A program made the position numbers and the translations under genes. 64,000 bases of DNA from assembly GCA_023333565.1 (NCBI GenBank), contig JAJKFH010000227.1:2604001-2668000 (forward strand), read 5' to 3'. The stretch's first letter is position 1, and each line of letters opens with the position of its first letter. The DNA comes from Puffinus mauretanicus. Its lineage: Eukaryota > Chordata > Aves > Procellariiformes > Procellariidae. The notes beneath the pieces were generated by a model, which saw nothing but the letters and a program-made list of their open reading frames with translations, was not told the DNA's origin and made no database searches. Shown here one piece after another: positions 11,815 through 22,869 of this stretch.

Positions 11815-12060
11815 TACTAAGCAACAGTTACCAACAACCTTAAGCAAATAAAATATGTGAGATTATGAAAACAGGGGAACTGCAGCTGATTCCCAGCATC
11901 TCTGCGGTGTGAGTCAGTAGTGCATGTCTGCTGCTCCCCGCTCGTTCCTAGATGACAGCATCCACACATCAAATCTGCCGGCCCTTGGAGATTAGACATC
12001 CCCGAATATTTATGATGGTTTCAAATAACGTGCATTTCTCTGGCTGCTAGATAGCATGAG
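11815..12060. promoter_or_regulatory. Candidate conserved non-coding element
   Basis: AT-rich, CpG-poor block with regularly spaced factor-like words: AACAGTTACCAACAACC (MYB-like), AAGCAAATAAAATATG, GTGAGTCAGTAG (AP-1/MAF-like) and CCGAATATTTATGATGG. It lies between GC-rich segments and has no coding frame over 60 codons. The regulatory role is inferred from composition only. Confidence 0.33.
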
Positions 12061-14636
12061 CGAGAAGCTGGGATTTACGGGTTTCTGTCCTTAAGGCTTT
12101 TTTTTTCTTTTTAATGCTTAGTTACGGGACATTTCAGATGTCGTGTGCTATTTCTCTGTGCATTTTGGGCTGCAGCTTTCACCCCAGCGCAGCTCGTTGC
12201 AGGTCAGGTCATCAAGCCTTGACCACGCACCAGCTAAGAGAGAGGGAAGTTCAGCTGGTGAAGGGAGAGTGTTGTCCCAGCGGTGTTCAGTGGTGGGGTT
12301 TTGTGCAGATCCTCAAGATCTGAATTGCTCAGGGAATATTTCAGGGAAGTCCCCCCGCGGGGGCTGGCTGAGTGGTCCCGGGGAGATGCCCGGGCTCCAT
12401 CCAAAGGTGGAAGACCAGGAATCACTTTCAGAGGTGCCATCCCACCACCGAGGTTCAAGGGAATACCAAGCGAACACAAACCTAACATTTACTCTGCAAA
12501 CCTCTGAAAAAAACGTGGGTTTCTCCAGTGCCCTGTTTCCAAGGCGGCTTTCCCCGGGTGGCCATGCTGCTGGTGGAAGGGCTGGAGCCATGGCTCCAGC
12601 AAAGGCATTTTACACGTGCAGGTAGATTTATTTTGGCTCTGAGCTGTTGTTCTCTGGCACTATAGAAGTAACTGTATAGGCAGCCTGTCTCTGCGGGCAG
12701 ATGTCGGTCTGTCCGAGCTCGTCTGCAGAGGCGTTCCCCGGCTCTCTTGGCAAGTTGTGCTTCCATAATCTGTCGAGGTTTGGGGACAGTAAGTCTTGCT
12801 GCAAGGAAAAGTGCCTGTGTTTGAGCCGGGCAGTCATCGCTAGGGCTGGTTTGCCGTCCCGTGGGCTGTTGCAGACTCTGACTTTTCAGTGACGCTGGTC
12901 GCTGTGGAAAGGTGAGGATGGGATTTGGGGTTGGTAGAGGGGACCTGTCTCCTGAGCTCTGCAGCGGTTTGGTTGTGACTTTAGATGATTCCTGTCCCCT
13001 CTGCAAGATGGGTCTTTTGGGATGTGTGGTGGGTTAGCCAGCAAAAGCCAGATCCTTGCAAGAGAGGTACTGAAGACAGGCAGAAAGTCAGGGAAATCTC
13101 TCTGAGAAGAGGAATGCAGCTGCTTTTCCCAACCTGCTTTTAAACACATCCTACAGCACAGAGCCCATCTCACCTCACCCTGGGGATTGCTTTCTTCACC
13201 TGCAATTACCATAATTTTTCATCTTGCCGCTCTTCGCCATGCCTGTGGATGCTCCCTCGTGTTTCCAGCCTCCACCACCCCAAGACCTGCTGAGGATCCC
13301 CTTGAATTTGTGGCTGTCACCTCCATAGCGCACTCACCTTTTTCTGAACAGGCGACGCTTGTTAAGAGGATGGAGCCCTTCATCCTGGTACATCTGGAGC
13401 CCTTGTCCCCTTGCTCGCCATCGGCTGGCATTGCTGGTGACCCACGAGCCCGGCTGGCTGCGGTGCCAGGAGCTGCGAGGGCTTTGCTAAGAAATGGCAT
13501 CAGTCTGCGGGAACTGCTCTGCGACTGGCTCAAGGCGTCCTGGACTGCGGGCATCTCCTGCCCAGCGGCACGGCGAGGGCAAGGCTCGAAGGAGCTTCTC
13601 CCTGAGCTTCCACCTTTCCTTCTGAAGGATGGGGAGCGTGAGAGACGGGCTCCAGCGCAGGGACAGGGACTTGGTTCAGAGAAGGACTCCAGTGACTTCA
13701 AATTTGCTTCTCTGGAACAGCGGGATGCAGCAATGCAAAGCCCTTGACAGCTTCTGCTTTCGTGGAGGTGTTGGCATTGCTCCAGGTGCTCCGGAGGGTT
13801 TGTGGCCAGGGGCGTGGGGCAAGCGGTGGCCATGGGCTGCCGTGCCGGCATCTGCCCCGGCACTGCCACCTCCACTCCCGTGGCCCTGGTCCCCTCTGTG
13901 CCCCTGGTCCCTTCGGGACACGCACAAAGCAATCCCTGTGTGCACAGCATCCAGCACACCGCAGGCGCTTGGTTCCATCCAAGATGAGGGATTGCTCCGG
14001 CAAGGCGCCGTCCTGCCGGTCTCCTGCGAGACCCGGGACCGCTGGCTCCGGGGGGCTGCGCCTGCGGGCGGCAGGTACAAGCCAGATAACCCCGCACCCC
14101 GGTTATCCTCCCCGCTGCTCCGGTGCCTCGGGTGCACACAGGTCCCTGCAGACCTCGTGCTCCGGCCCGGGCAGTGCAGGTACCTGCTGTGGATGGAAGT
14201 CATTTCACAGGGCAGATCCCTGCTTTGCTGCAAGAATTTTTCCCTCTGCTTGAGGCATACCTCTGCGATGTCCCAGGTCCCTGCTCCTGTGCCCACAACC
14301 ACGGGATGGTGCACCTTCCCCAAAGCATCCTCTCCGCTCCCCTTGCAAGCCTGACTTCTTCACTTCAAAGCTCAAGGGAAAAACGCGCTTGTAAAGGACG
14401 GACTTTTTATCCCTTGCCTTGATTACAAAGGAATGGAAAGAGAAGCTTTGGCTTGCATTTATTTTAATTAAAGTGAAGGAGAAAGCTCCTCTCTCGTCGG
14501 TTCTCAAAGGCCTCCTGGGGGGCACAGGGGCCGGGGAGACTCCGAGAGCGGATTTCTGACAGCAGCCGGTTTTTTGGGGCTGGAAGCTGAAGTCCTGGAG
14601 TACAACATCGCCACCTGTTTGCCACAGGCGAACATA
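12061..14636. other. No gene recognised; contains a stop-poor minus-strand frame
   Basis: GC-rich unique DNA. The longest frame is 306 codons on the minus strand (13,219-14,139). It overlaps open frames of 215, 241 and 186 codons in other phases, a sign of general stop depletion. Its composition is arbitrary and it shows no domain. A consensus-like donor on the minus strand (AAAAAG|GTGAGT, about 13,337) lies within this stretch without a supporting acceptor. Confidence 0.6.
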
Positions 14637-14823
14637 CAGCAGGATAAATCCCAGCAGGATGCACCCCAGCAGGATGCGCCCCGTTGGGATGCACCCCATC
14701 GGGATGCACCCCATCAGGATACATCCCATCGGGATGCACCCCATCAGGATGCACCCCCATCGAGCAGCCCCTCATCAGGACGCACCCCACCAGAATGCAC
14801 CCCATCGGATGCACCCCATCAGG
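14637..14823. repeat. 15-bp minisatellite
   Basis: About 12 tandem copies of a 15-base unit close to CCATCGGGATGCACC, with variants CCATCAGGATGCACC and CCAGCAGGATGCACC. Copies diverge mainly at the GGG/AGG position and decay toward the 3' end (from about 14,760). The period is divisible by three, so frames stay open and give artificial repetitive peptides on both strands. Confidence 0.95.
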
Positions 14824-15699
14824 CAGCACTGCAGCGGTGCTCCCGGCTGCAGCATGCAAAGGCTGCACAGCTGAAGCCAGGACGAGGAGGGGATGGAGAG
14901 AGAGGAGTAAGTGCTGGTTTTCTGCCGGAGCAGAGGAGCTCCCCAGCCCGCGGGGCAGTGCGGAGTGCGCTGCGGTGCCGGTACCACCTTTGCTGCTCTG
15001 GACTGTTGGACCTCCTGCTTTTACATGCACCCGTGCATGCTGCCCTGGAGCCCTTCACCGCCAGGCTCTTGATGTGCTTTTTGTCCCCCATCCACATCAA
15101 GAGGTTTAAATAGGGCTCTGGAACCCGGCACGGGCAAGGCTAAGTCAGTGAGACCAGGACATCGCAGAGCTGCGTGTGATTGGGGTGGCCTGCAAGCCGT
15201 CAGGAGCTGAGCGTGTCCGTGCACTACCTTGCAGCCGGTGTGGCTGGGAGGTTGTTGGAAGATCTGCTCTGCGATGGCAGCTAGAAAGTGCAGAGAGCTG
15301 GAGCGAGCAGGGCTGAGCTGCTATTGAGGGCTTCCCCCTGCGTCTCACTCTCCCTTGAGTAAAACTCCTTTGAGGGCTTCGTCTTTCCCAAACGCTCACC
15401 TGGGACTGGCTGGGCAGGCAGTTGAATTAAGCGAAGGTACACGCTGCATCGCATTGGGGTCGGTCTGCTGTGAAATGCAGGGTCTGCTCCCCAAAACCAG
15501 TTGATTCTGCTGGAAAAGTCTCTATTCGGGAAGATGCTGTGGAGAAGAGCAGGCTGGAGCAAGAGCTAGGGCTGAGCATCGGGGCATTGGGCCCACACAT
15601 CTCACTGCGTTGGTTTTGGTGGATTTCATTGATTTTCGGTGGATATTTAGGATATCTGGCAATAGACTGAGGATTCATCGCATGTTGGGTTTATCCTCC
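14824..15699. other. No gene recognised
   Basis: GC-moderate unique DNA following the 15-bp array. No frame, repeat family or RNA gene could be recognised. A motif TGGATTTCATTGATTTTCGG with short internal repetition lies near 15,619-15,638. Confidence 0.6.
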
Positions 15700-16020
15700 T
15701 TCACCTCGATGCTAAAAGCTATTTCCTGCCTGTACAATGCATAGGGGCTATTCAAATCCTTTTTGTGCCTATACAATGCATCAGGGGTATTCATATACTT
15801 TGGACAAATGCTCCTGTGCTCCCCCCGTTTCCATGAATAGCGTGTGCATGGATTAAGTGTCAGGCTTTTGTTTGAAAGAAGCCTTCTAGGAAATGACTCA
15901 ACAAGACATTTGTATGTTTAAATTTGTCGGGATTTGAAATATTTAGATCCTGCTTATGAATACTGACATTTAATGGGAAGACCTTGCATCGAAAGCCCTG
16001 GCTGCTGTTTGCAGGAGGGA
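15700..16020. promoter_or_regulatory. Candidate conserved non-coding element with internal tandem duplication
   Basis: AT-rich, CpG-poor block. Its first part is a diverged tandem duplication: 15,727-15,762 and 15,766-15,801 are 36-base copies (period 39) sharing TACAATGCAT, AGGGG and TATTCA words, each with an ATGCAT core. Further on come GAAATGACTCAACAAG (AP-1-like TGACTCA, about 15,890) and TTTGAAATATTTAGATCC. No coding frame of note crosses it. The duplication is seen directly; regulatory function is inference. Confidence 0.35.
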
Positions 16021-16021
16021 G

Positions 16022-16056
16022 ATGTGTGCACACACGCACATGCATGTGCACGCACA
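16022..16056. repeat. 35-base alternating purine-pyrimidine tract
   Basis: Every base from 16,022 to 16,056 alternates purine and pyrimidine (TG, CA and CG steps only). The perfect palindrome GCACATGCATGTGC lies at 16,036-16,049. This is the longest uninterrupted Z-DNA-prone tract noticed in the window. Confidence 0.85.
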
Positions 16057-16581
16057 GAAACCTCTTCTCGCTTGGAAAGTGCTAAGGGGAACAAGCCAAC
16101 GTAGATTGTTCCATTAATGGGGATTTATAGCACAAATCTGCTACTGTTTTGTCAAGACAAACAGAAATAAATGGGCTTTTAGTGCTGGGAAAGCTGGCCC
16201 CGGGGCTGTGGGCTGTTTACTAGCAACGGGCAGCTGCTCAGAAAGGGCTGCAGGGGAGCAGAGGGTATAAACGGCAAAAGATGGAGACAAGAAGAACTAG
16301 GATTTGGTGAAGGAAGCAATGAGATGAGGGGCAGGGACTCCGGTCCCTTACCTACACTCCATTGAGCACATTTGCTCCCTGAAAGGTTTGGTTAGTGAAC
16401 TCGCTGCTCGTTTTCCCCTTCGCGGTGTATTTCGAAAGCTGCCTTCTGCTCCAAAAGATGTGTCAGTGTTTATCAAAATGTAAATAACGCTCTGTGCCTT
16501 GGCTGCCCTCGACGGAGAGCGAACGTCGCCGTGTGTCCAGCTGCTGAGCGATGGAGGTCCTTCTCCTTCAGGAGGTGGGGA
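16057..16581. other. No gene recognised
   Basis: Unique sequence between the alternating tract and the CR1 copy. It is AT-moderate from 16,057 to 16,330 and unremarkable afterwards. No coding or RNA gene recognised. Confidence 0.6.
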
Positions 16582-16722
16582 GATGATAGAATCATAGAAT
16601 AGTTTGGGTTGGAAGGGACCTTTAAAGGTCATCCAGTCCAACCCCCCTGCCATGGGCAAGGACATCTTCAACTAGATCAGGTTGCTCAGACCCCCGAGCA
16701 TCCTGACCTTGAATGTTGGACT
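16582..16722 (-). mobile_element. CR1 LINE, 5'-truncated 3'-end fragment
   Basis: Read on the minus strand this is the end of an avian Chicken Repeat 1 non-LTR retrotransposon. On the plus strand it begins with TGATAGAATCATAGAATAG, imperfect reverse-complement copies of the ATTCTATG tail octamer. It continues with the hallmark blocks GGGTTGGAAGGGACC, TTAAAGGTCATCCAGTCCAA and CAACTAGATCAGGTTGCTCA, then CATCCTGACCTTGAATGTT, after which similarity fades. Only about 140 bases remain, with no reverse transcriptase or endonuclease coding sequence, the usual heavy 5' truncation of CR1. The first 100 bases look close to consensus, so the copy is not extremely old. The exact 5' limit is uncertain (between about 16,715 and 16,800). 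Confidence 0.93.
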
Positions 16723-17519
16723 ACCTACTTCCAATTTCCAACTTTCTATTTTCCAGCAGAGATGCTGGGCTATCCTGTTCTTCTTCAGAAACACAGGTAC
16801 AAAGGGTCTCAGCCTCTGGGGCTCGTCCAGGGTAAGCCAGGCTGGATGCCACGATGGTGGAGGACGTGGGCAGGTTGGGCTCATCAGAGGGCATGGTCAT
16901 GGTGAGATGTGTTTGGGGAGAGATGCCCAAAAGTGGGGTCTGGTGCGATGTGGGACTGCAGGGCTCATCTCCACCTTCAGCTTCCCGACTGGTTTTTGTG
17001 TGGCTGAAACAACCTTGTCTTCGTTTGTTTGCTGCGACTTGGATTTGTTCTCCGTGGTTTTGAAACCTCTCAGGAGCATTGGCCAAAGTCACGCTGAGGA
17101 TGGCTCTGCCTACGTTTCTGCTAGGCTTGGGTCTCTGTGCCAGCAGAAATCGGGCATTTCTGGGCAAAACTGCCATGCCCCTTCCTCTGCCCACCATGAA
17201 GGTGAGAGACCTTTCTCCTCTTCCCAGAGGATGCCTTCTTTCTTTCCCCAACCCCCGTGCTGCATTAAAATATAAATATGTATTTCTGCATCCTGCATCT
17301 CCCAGCTTTGTGAAGCCTCTCAGGGGGCATCTGCGGCTGTAGGTGGACACAACACAACGCTGTCACCCTTCTGCCCTCCACGGGAGGTGGGTGGCCTCGG
17401 GAACGTGTGCCCGCACTGCGGGTGATGGCTGGGGACAGGTCGGTGCCTGACCCGAGGCTGGACTGGAGTCGGAGGTGTGAGGTTATTGGAAGGTGCTTGT
17501 TTGTGTTGAGTGTGAATAC
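16723..17519. other. No gene recognised
   Basis: Unique DNA. TTCCAATTTCCAACTTTCTATTTTCC at its start could be decayed CR1 or unrelated. Plus frame 16,682-17,275 (197 codons) and minus frame 16,721-17,350 (209 codons) overlap each other and both run into the repeat, so they are judged accidental. Confidence 0.6.
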
Positions 17520-17885
17520 CGAATTGTTCTCCCCGCGTCGGTCGTTATTATGCAAAGCCAAGTCCTAAAAAAATACTGAATTTCCTCTCCCATAATTTTG
17601 AGGAAAAACACTTATCCGGCATTAAGCAGCGATTATGAAGTGTCCTTTCATCTGGGCGCGCAGGGGAGCTGCCGGCGCACCTCGGGGTGGGACTGCAGCC
17701 CAGGGAGAGGACCCAGCGCTGGAAGCGGTGGCTGCAGATGGGGCAACAACCTTGTCCTCCTCCTAGTCTTTTTATTATTTTTTTAACACACATGCCGCTT
17801 GAAATTCTATGAAAAGCTTCTTTATATTCACGTGCGCAAGTAAAATTCAGACCGAACTGCTGCATCTACAATAAGACTTTAAAGA
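17520..17885. promoter_or_regulatory. Two AT-rich patches, candidate regulatory DNA
   Basis: Patches at about 17,520-17,645 and 17,760-17,885 are AT-rich and CpG-poor (for example TAATTTTGAGGAAAAACAC, and TTTTTATTATTTTTTTAACA) around a short GC-rich insert. Density of TTAA/ATAA cores is high. Weak evidence; nothing coding recognised. Confidence 0.22.
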
Positions 17886-19059
17886 GGGTCTGTGCTGCTT
17901 GGTGTGAAAGGGAGCCGGGACGGAGAGGGCTGCAGGGGCAAAGCCCCAATGGCGTGAAGAGAAATTTGGGAAAGCTTATGGCTGCAGTGACGCAGCAGGA
18001 CTAGACGCGGTGCCCCGATGCCAGGACCTGTCCCCCGTCCCCAGGTGCCCAGCGCATCGCTGCTGCCAGCTCTGCACCAGCCGTGGCAGGGCTCAAGCAG
18101 GCACGTGTCCGTCCAGACACACCACGGTAGCTCTGGGACGATGCCTGCAGGGCTGGGGGGTGTCTGGGTCAAAGACAGGTAGAAGAAGAAGGTGGTGTTC
18201 CCTCCTTCGTTATTCTTTTTCAATGCAAAATGCAAAAAAGAAAATAAAAAGGATTAAACTCCAGCCGGGTTTGTGGCCAGCTGGGAGGCAGGAACGGGCT
18301 CAGGGGTTCTCCTGCCTTTGCAGGTAACACCCAGAAGTTTTGAAATGATGAAGCTGGAAAATGCAAGACTAACTCAGTTGATTGCAAATGGAAAATGAAG
18401 GTTACTCAGTCCTGTTGCAATATCGAGCACAGTCCATGAAAGAGCAAGAAGAACCGGGAGAAGCAGATGTGACACCCTCCGGGCAGGTGACGGCCCGTGG
18501 TGGCAGGAGCTGGGTGCCATGCCCCGGGACACCCCGCGGCTGTGCCCTGCGGAGGGTGCTGCCTGACTCCTGGAGCATTCCCTGCTCTTCTTCTCAGAGG
18601 ACACCCTGAAACAGAGTTCCGCGTCAGGAATCCCATGGCACAGATGGAAATGCCGCAGCAGGGACGCTGTGGCCACTGTCAATGCTAACCCGGCAGGAAA
18701 GGTGGACCCTCCTCCCGCCGATGCCAGCCCCCCCTGCAGCCAGCCGGGCTCTCTCACACCCCTCCAACCCACGGGCATGGGTTATAGCTCTGCTTTCTGC
18801 ACCGCTCACCTTGCCGGGAGCCGCAGCCCTCTGCCTCCCCGCTCTTTGCCGGGGTCACGCCGGTGCTGGAGGCAGGTGGCCCATGTCCTACCTCTGGCCC
18901 GGGATGCTGCATCCCCGCAGCCTCTCACGACGCGCAGGAGGACTGATGCTGGTGACAGAGGGAAGGGAGCGGGGAGCCGGGGTCTGGCTGAGCGCCGTCC
19001 CGCCTGGATGCTCTGCAGCATCTGTTCAACCCAAAAGGTACAGGAAAGGGTTTAGCGAC
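17886..19059. other. No gene recognised
   Basis: GC-rich unique DNA with many overlapping frames (up to 145 codons) in several phases and on both strands. No domain, repeat family or RNA gene recognised. Confidence 0.62.
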
Positions 19060-19190
19060 GTGCAGCTGCCTTTAAGATGTCTGCTTTGGTGTAATCACAA
19101 TCTTTCTGCATCTAAATAACCAGAAAATTGAGCTCTTGAGTTTCACATCTGCAAGGTCAAAACAGTGCCGGAGCCCTGGATAAATGATGT
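19060..19190. promoter_or_regulatory. Short CpG-poor candidate element
   Basis: About 130 bases with one CpG, containing GGTGTAATCACAATC (bicoid/OTX-like TAATC), TCTAAATAACCAG, CAAGGTCAAAACAG (nuclear-receptor half-site AAGGTCA) and GGATAAATGATG. It stands out from the CpG-rich flanks. Function is inferred only. Confidence 0.28.
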
Positions 19191-21320
19191 GCTTATGCAG
19201 GGAAGGGGACGGCAGCCCGGGAGCCGGGAACGGGAGGACGCCTCGGCCGCTCCCCAGGCACCGTGCTGGCACTTGCCTCCCGGATTGCACCGGAGAGGGA
19301 ACATCGCGCTTCTAGCAGGCATCGCACGTCTTTCCAAATCAAATACGAGCCTGCCCGCGGCTCGGGGCTGGGGGGAGCGGGGGGCAGCCCTGGGGCAGAG
19401 CCGCAAAGCTGGCAGCGGGCAGGGCTGCGGGACCCGTGCCAGCCTTGTGCCACCCCGCAGTGGTCCCCTCCGGCTTGGCCAGTGCCACCAATTCCTCAGG
19501 GTGACGTTTCACTCCTGTCCATTGCCAGGTTTTGCTCGGTTTCTCGCCCCTGGGCACAAGGTTGCAGTTCTTCTGGCTCGGCAGGAGAAGAAGCAAAGGC
19601 GAGCTTTGGTTGTTTTTATTAGAGTTAAAAAGGAAGCTTTAAAGCAGACGTTCCTACGCGTCCCGAGCCTAGTCCACACGTCGCAGCCGTGCCAGCGCAG
19701 CCAAGCAGCAAAATCCTCACGTCGGCCCATCAGTCCCCAGCTGCAGAGAGCCAGTGTCGCCCAGCAGCCGAATCCCAGCCCCGTGCCGAAGCTGGCGGAG
19801 CTTCGGCAGCACCGGGGCTTGGGCATCTCCCCGCAGCCCAGCCGGGGCTTCGGGCAGCTCTGGGTGCAAACACACTTTTGTTAGCAGAAATATAAGAAAT
19901 AAAGGTCCGAGTTTGACCTCGTGTTGTCCTTTAGGGTAGAGAGCAATGTGTCCTCTGAGCCAAGCCCCCGTGTAATGCTTATGGGTTGAGCCCGCGACAC
20001 TTCAAGCTGGTTTAATCTTGGGGTTCCCCCTTTGCTTTCACCAGCTCTTGGGGGGACATCACCCGTCTGGGCTACAAAATGGTTATTCTGGTGCTGGGAC
20101 TGTCCTGGGTTGCTGCTTTCAGTCACCGCAAGCTGCTCCAAATGTCCGGTGACTTGGAAGGAGAGCAGGAACACGCTCCTATTTAATCTGGCTCTTGCTT
20201 TTGGAAGCGACAACCCCCTATAGCTTCCTCATCGCCTGCTTCCACATGCTGGGCTGAGCTTACGCTCGTGGCCGCTGGAAACAGAGATGGTTCGTGTACC
20301 CCAATCCTGCGCCCAGGCAGGGTGATACCAGCCCCATCCCAGGCGTAAGGGAGATTTTGTTGGATGTTGTTGGTTGATAGAGGTACTCTGGAGCCAGCTT
20401 TCAACAATCCGCCAGTTTTTGGCAGTGCAAATGTGCCTGTTCGCAGGGAAAGGAGAGGATGCGAAGCCCCGGCGGGGGACGGCGCGTGCCTCCTGTCCAC
20501 GTCTGCCCCCCTGGAAGCGATAATGCACCGCTGAGACCAGCGTCTTGTACACGGGAGCTGCAGATGTTTAGCAAGGAGAAATGTCTGAGATGCTTTGAGA
20601 TAAGGAGCCAGAAATGCATGTGACGGCGTGGGGAGGGTGCCCAGCGGGGAGCTGCCATAGGGCAAACCCCCATCCCCGCACCCCGTCGTGTTCCTCCTGA
20701 GCTTCCTTTGCTCTTCGGAAGCTGCCGAAGCCCAAGGGGTGGCCTTGCACAAACCAGTACCAGCGAGGGGACCTGGCCTGACGGCCGCAGCGCGCGGGGA
20801 AGCACAAGAAGACTCTGCGGTTTGCCACACGGTGTGGCAGGACTCTGGCTCTTGCCCAGGCACGGACCCGCTGCCCGGCACGGCAGGCAGCTCCCTTTCC
20901 TCTCCCTGCCTCAGTTTCCCTGCTCCTACCCTGACACGGCCATGGTGCAAAAAGAAGACTTAAGCGATAAAACTGGGGAATTTCTGCGCGTGGTGGGCTG
21001 AGCTGGCGAAGCTGCTGCTGCTCACGGTGCGGGATGAAGGCTCAGTTTGGGATTCCTCGCCCTGTTCCTGCAACCGCTCCGTCGCCAACCCCCTGCGCCG
21101 GTGCCTGCGGTTTCACTGACCTTCCGGGTGGCCTGTGGGGAGCACGGCGGTGGCAGGGGGACAGGCGGGTGGAGCAGAGCTGCTGCGCAAACAGGCCATT
21201 AACCCAAATTCATTTATCCAGAGCTGGCCCGCGGGTCCAGGGCATCAGCACTGGGTTAGGTACCGGCGCAGCATCCCTTCTCCCTCCTGCAGCCAAACGC
21301 ACGTGGCTGCTGGGAGACTC
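19191..21320. other. No gene recognised; GC-rich
   Basis: GC-rich, CpG-dense unique DNA. Overlapping frames reach 239 codons (plus 19,165-19,884) and 255 codons (minus 20,183-20,950), with no recognisable motif and open frames opposite them. TGCCTCAGTTTCCC at 20,907-20,920 matches the MIR core word, discussed with the other copies. Confidence 0.6.
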
Positions 21321-21355
21321 GTGCCTCAGTTTCCCCACCTGTAGAGCGGGGGTGG
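21321..21355 (-). mobile_element. MIR-like SINE core relic (short)
   Basis: GTGCCTCAGTTTCCCCACCT followed by GTAGAGCGGGG matches the reverse complement of the MIR/CORE-SINE central region (CTCAGTTTCC...CTGTAAAATGGGG in that orientation). Only about 35 bases are convincing, so it is either a very eroded MIR or chance. Recurrence of the same word elsewhere in the window favours a repeat origin. Confidence 0.45.
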
Positions 21356-21779
21356 GAGTGCTGGGGTACATACCCAGGATGGCTGGCACGTCCCCGGCCG
21401 CGCTGCTCAACCCAGGGCTGACAGTGACCTATTTACCTACGACAGAACTTTCTGCTCCACTTATTTGACCCGGCACCTTTCTGTTTGCTTAAAGCCGGGA
21501 ACGTTTCCTCTCGGCCAAGCCAGGCGCGCACGCAGGTATGTTTGCCAGAGAGACAGACCGCTGCTCTGTGCATCCCCGGCTCTCCGCCTCGGAGGAATTC
21601 AGACCCTTTTGCTGCGATACCATTGCAAAATTCACCCTGAAAAGCTTCCACGTTTTTCTTTGCCCCCTTCTCCCCATGCTCTCAAGCTGCACGGTCGTCG
21701 TCTCGGGGACAGCCAGCGCCGGGGAGTAGAAAGGTGACATTGTTCTGCCCTGGAAGGCCGTCAGCATCCCAACTCCCCG
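21356..21779. other. No gene recognised
   Basis: Unique GC-moderate DNA; several short frames on both strands, none recognisable. Confidence 0.6.
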
Positions 21780-21900
21780 GCTCTGTAGCTGCCTCAGTCA
21801 TGCATGTTTGCATATGTTAAAAATATTTAGTCCACTGCTAAAAAAAATATTATGCCCGAGATCTGGGGCCAGCTAAATATAATGCCATCTATGTGTCCGT
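21780..21900. promoter_or_regulatory. AT-rich candidate element with octamer and MEF2-like words
   Basis: Contains ATGCATGTTTGCATATGTTA (POU/octamer-like), TTAAAAATATTTAG and GCTAAATATAATG (MEF2-like A/T cores) within 110 bases, between GC-rich DNA. CpG-poor and non-repetitive. Motif density is suggestive; no direct support. Confidence 0.3.
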
Positions 21901-22869
21901 GGCGCTGCGTGCCGGAGGCACAGAGGGGTACTATTTGCCTTCGGAGCGGTCCTCGGCCGCGAGCAGGGATGCCGGGAGCGATCCTGGTACTGATGTCTGC
22001 CTGAAATGCTTTTCTCCCCCTTGGAGAGGGATTTGGGGCAAGGAAAGCTCTTTGCTGGGGCATGGGTTGTTGCGGTGCAGCGTGCTGCTCGTGCCGGGGT
22101 GCTTCCCGGTGCCCGGGCGGCCTCGGCGGCTGCGGGCAGGGATGCACAGGGCAGGGAGGAAAAGAAGGTCCAAAAAAGATGTTGGCTTTAAGAAAAAGTC
22201 ATAAAAATGGAAGAGCTGGGCTAATTCCTGCATTCGCAGCTGGCGGGATGGGCCGTGGGGACGGCCCCACTCCCCAAACCCTCCGGTGGTGGTTTCGTGG
22301 TGTGGACACGGAGGACTGAGACCTCCCCAACTCGTTGCATGCATGAGAGCAGGTTACGGCTCTTACCACCTCGCCCGTGGCCTGGAGGTACCCAGCACTG
22401 CTCAGGCTGGGGAGAAGCTTCCAGATAAGTTTCATATAAATAATTTTAAGCCAGCTGAGAGTGTGGGAGGGAAAACATTTCCCCGTAGTAATCTTCCCCA
22501 AGGAGGGGCAGGAGAAAAGAGTTTGTTCTGGCCGCAGGAGGAAGACAACGGGGAGCGAGGCCACAGGATTTTTGTGCAGAAGCATTAAGGAATCATTTCC
22601 TCTGCTTTTTTCCTTATATATTTATTTTTGGAGCGGGAAAAGGGGCTGGAGAGGGGGTGGGGAGGTGAAATAATCCCGGGCAGAGTGTGTGAAGGAATCT
22701 TTATACCCCGTCCTTTTTCTTTTTTGGCTTTTTTTTTTTTTTTTTTGCTTCCCCCCTCTGCAAGTGTTTGGAGAGGCAGGGGAGCGAGCGGCTCCGTACA
22801 CTGCGGCCATTCATGGCTCAGCTGGGGGCGTGCGGGGCGCGTGGCTGGGTGGGAGCGCGCCACGCCGGA
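21901..22869. other. No gene recognised; contains an 18-base T run
   Basis: GC-rich unique DNA with a small AT-rich patch at 22,420-22,460 and a T-rich stretch at 22,612-22,628. A pure T run of 18 occupies 22,729-22,746, followed by C-rich text. Frames are short and overlapping. Confidence 0.6.

Noticed and set aside
13219..14139. 306-codon minus frame as a possible exon or gene
   Set aside because: Overlapping frames of 169-241 codons in other phases are equally open, and the peptide is unrecognisable.
16682..17350. Frames of 197 (plus) and 209 (minus) codons next to the CR1 copy
   Set aside because: They overlap each other on opposite strands; neither resembles the CR1 endonuclease or reverse transcriptase.
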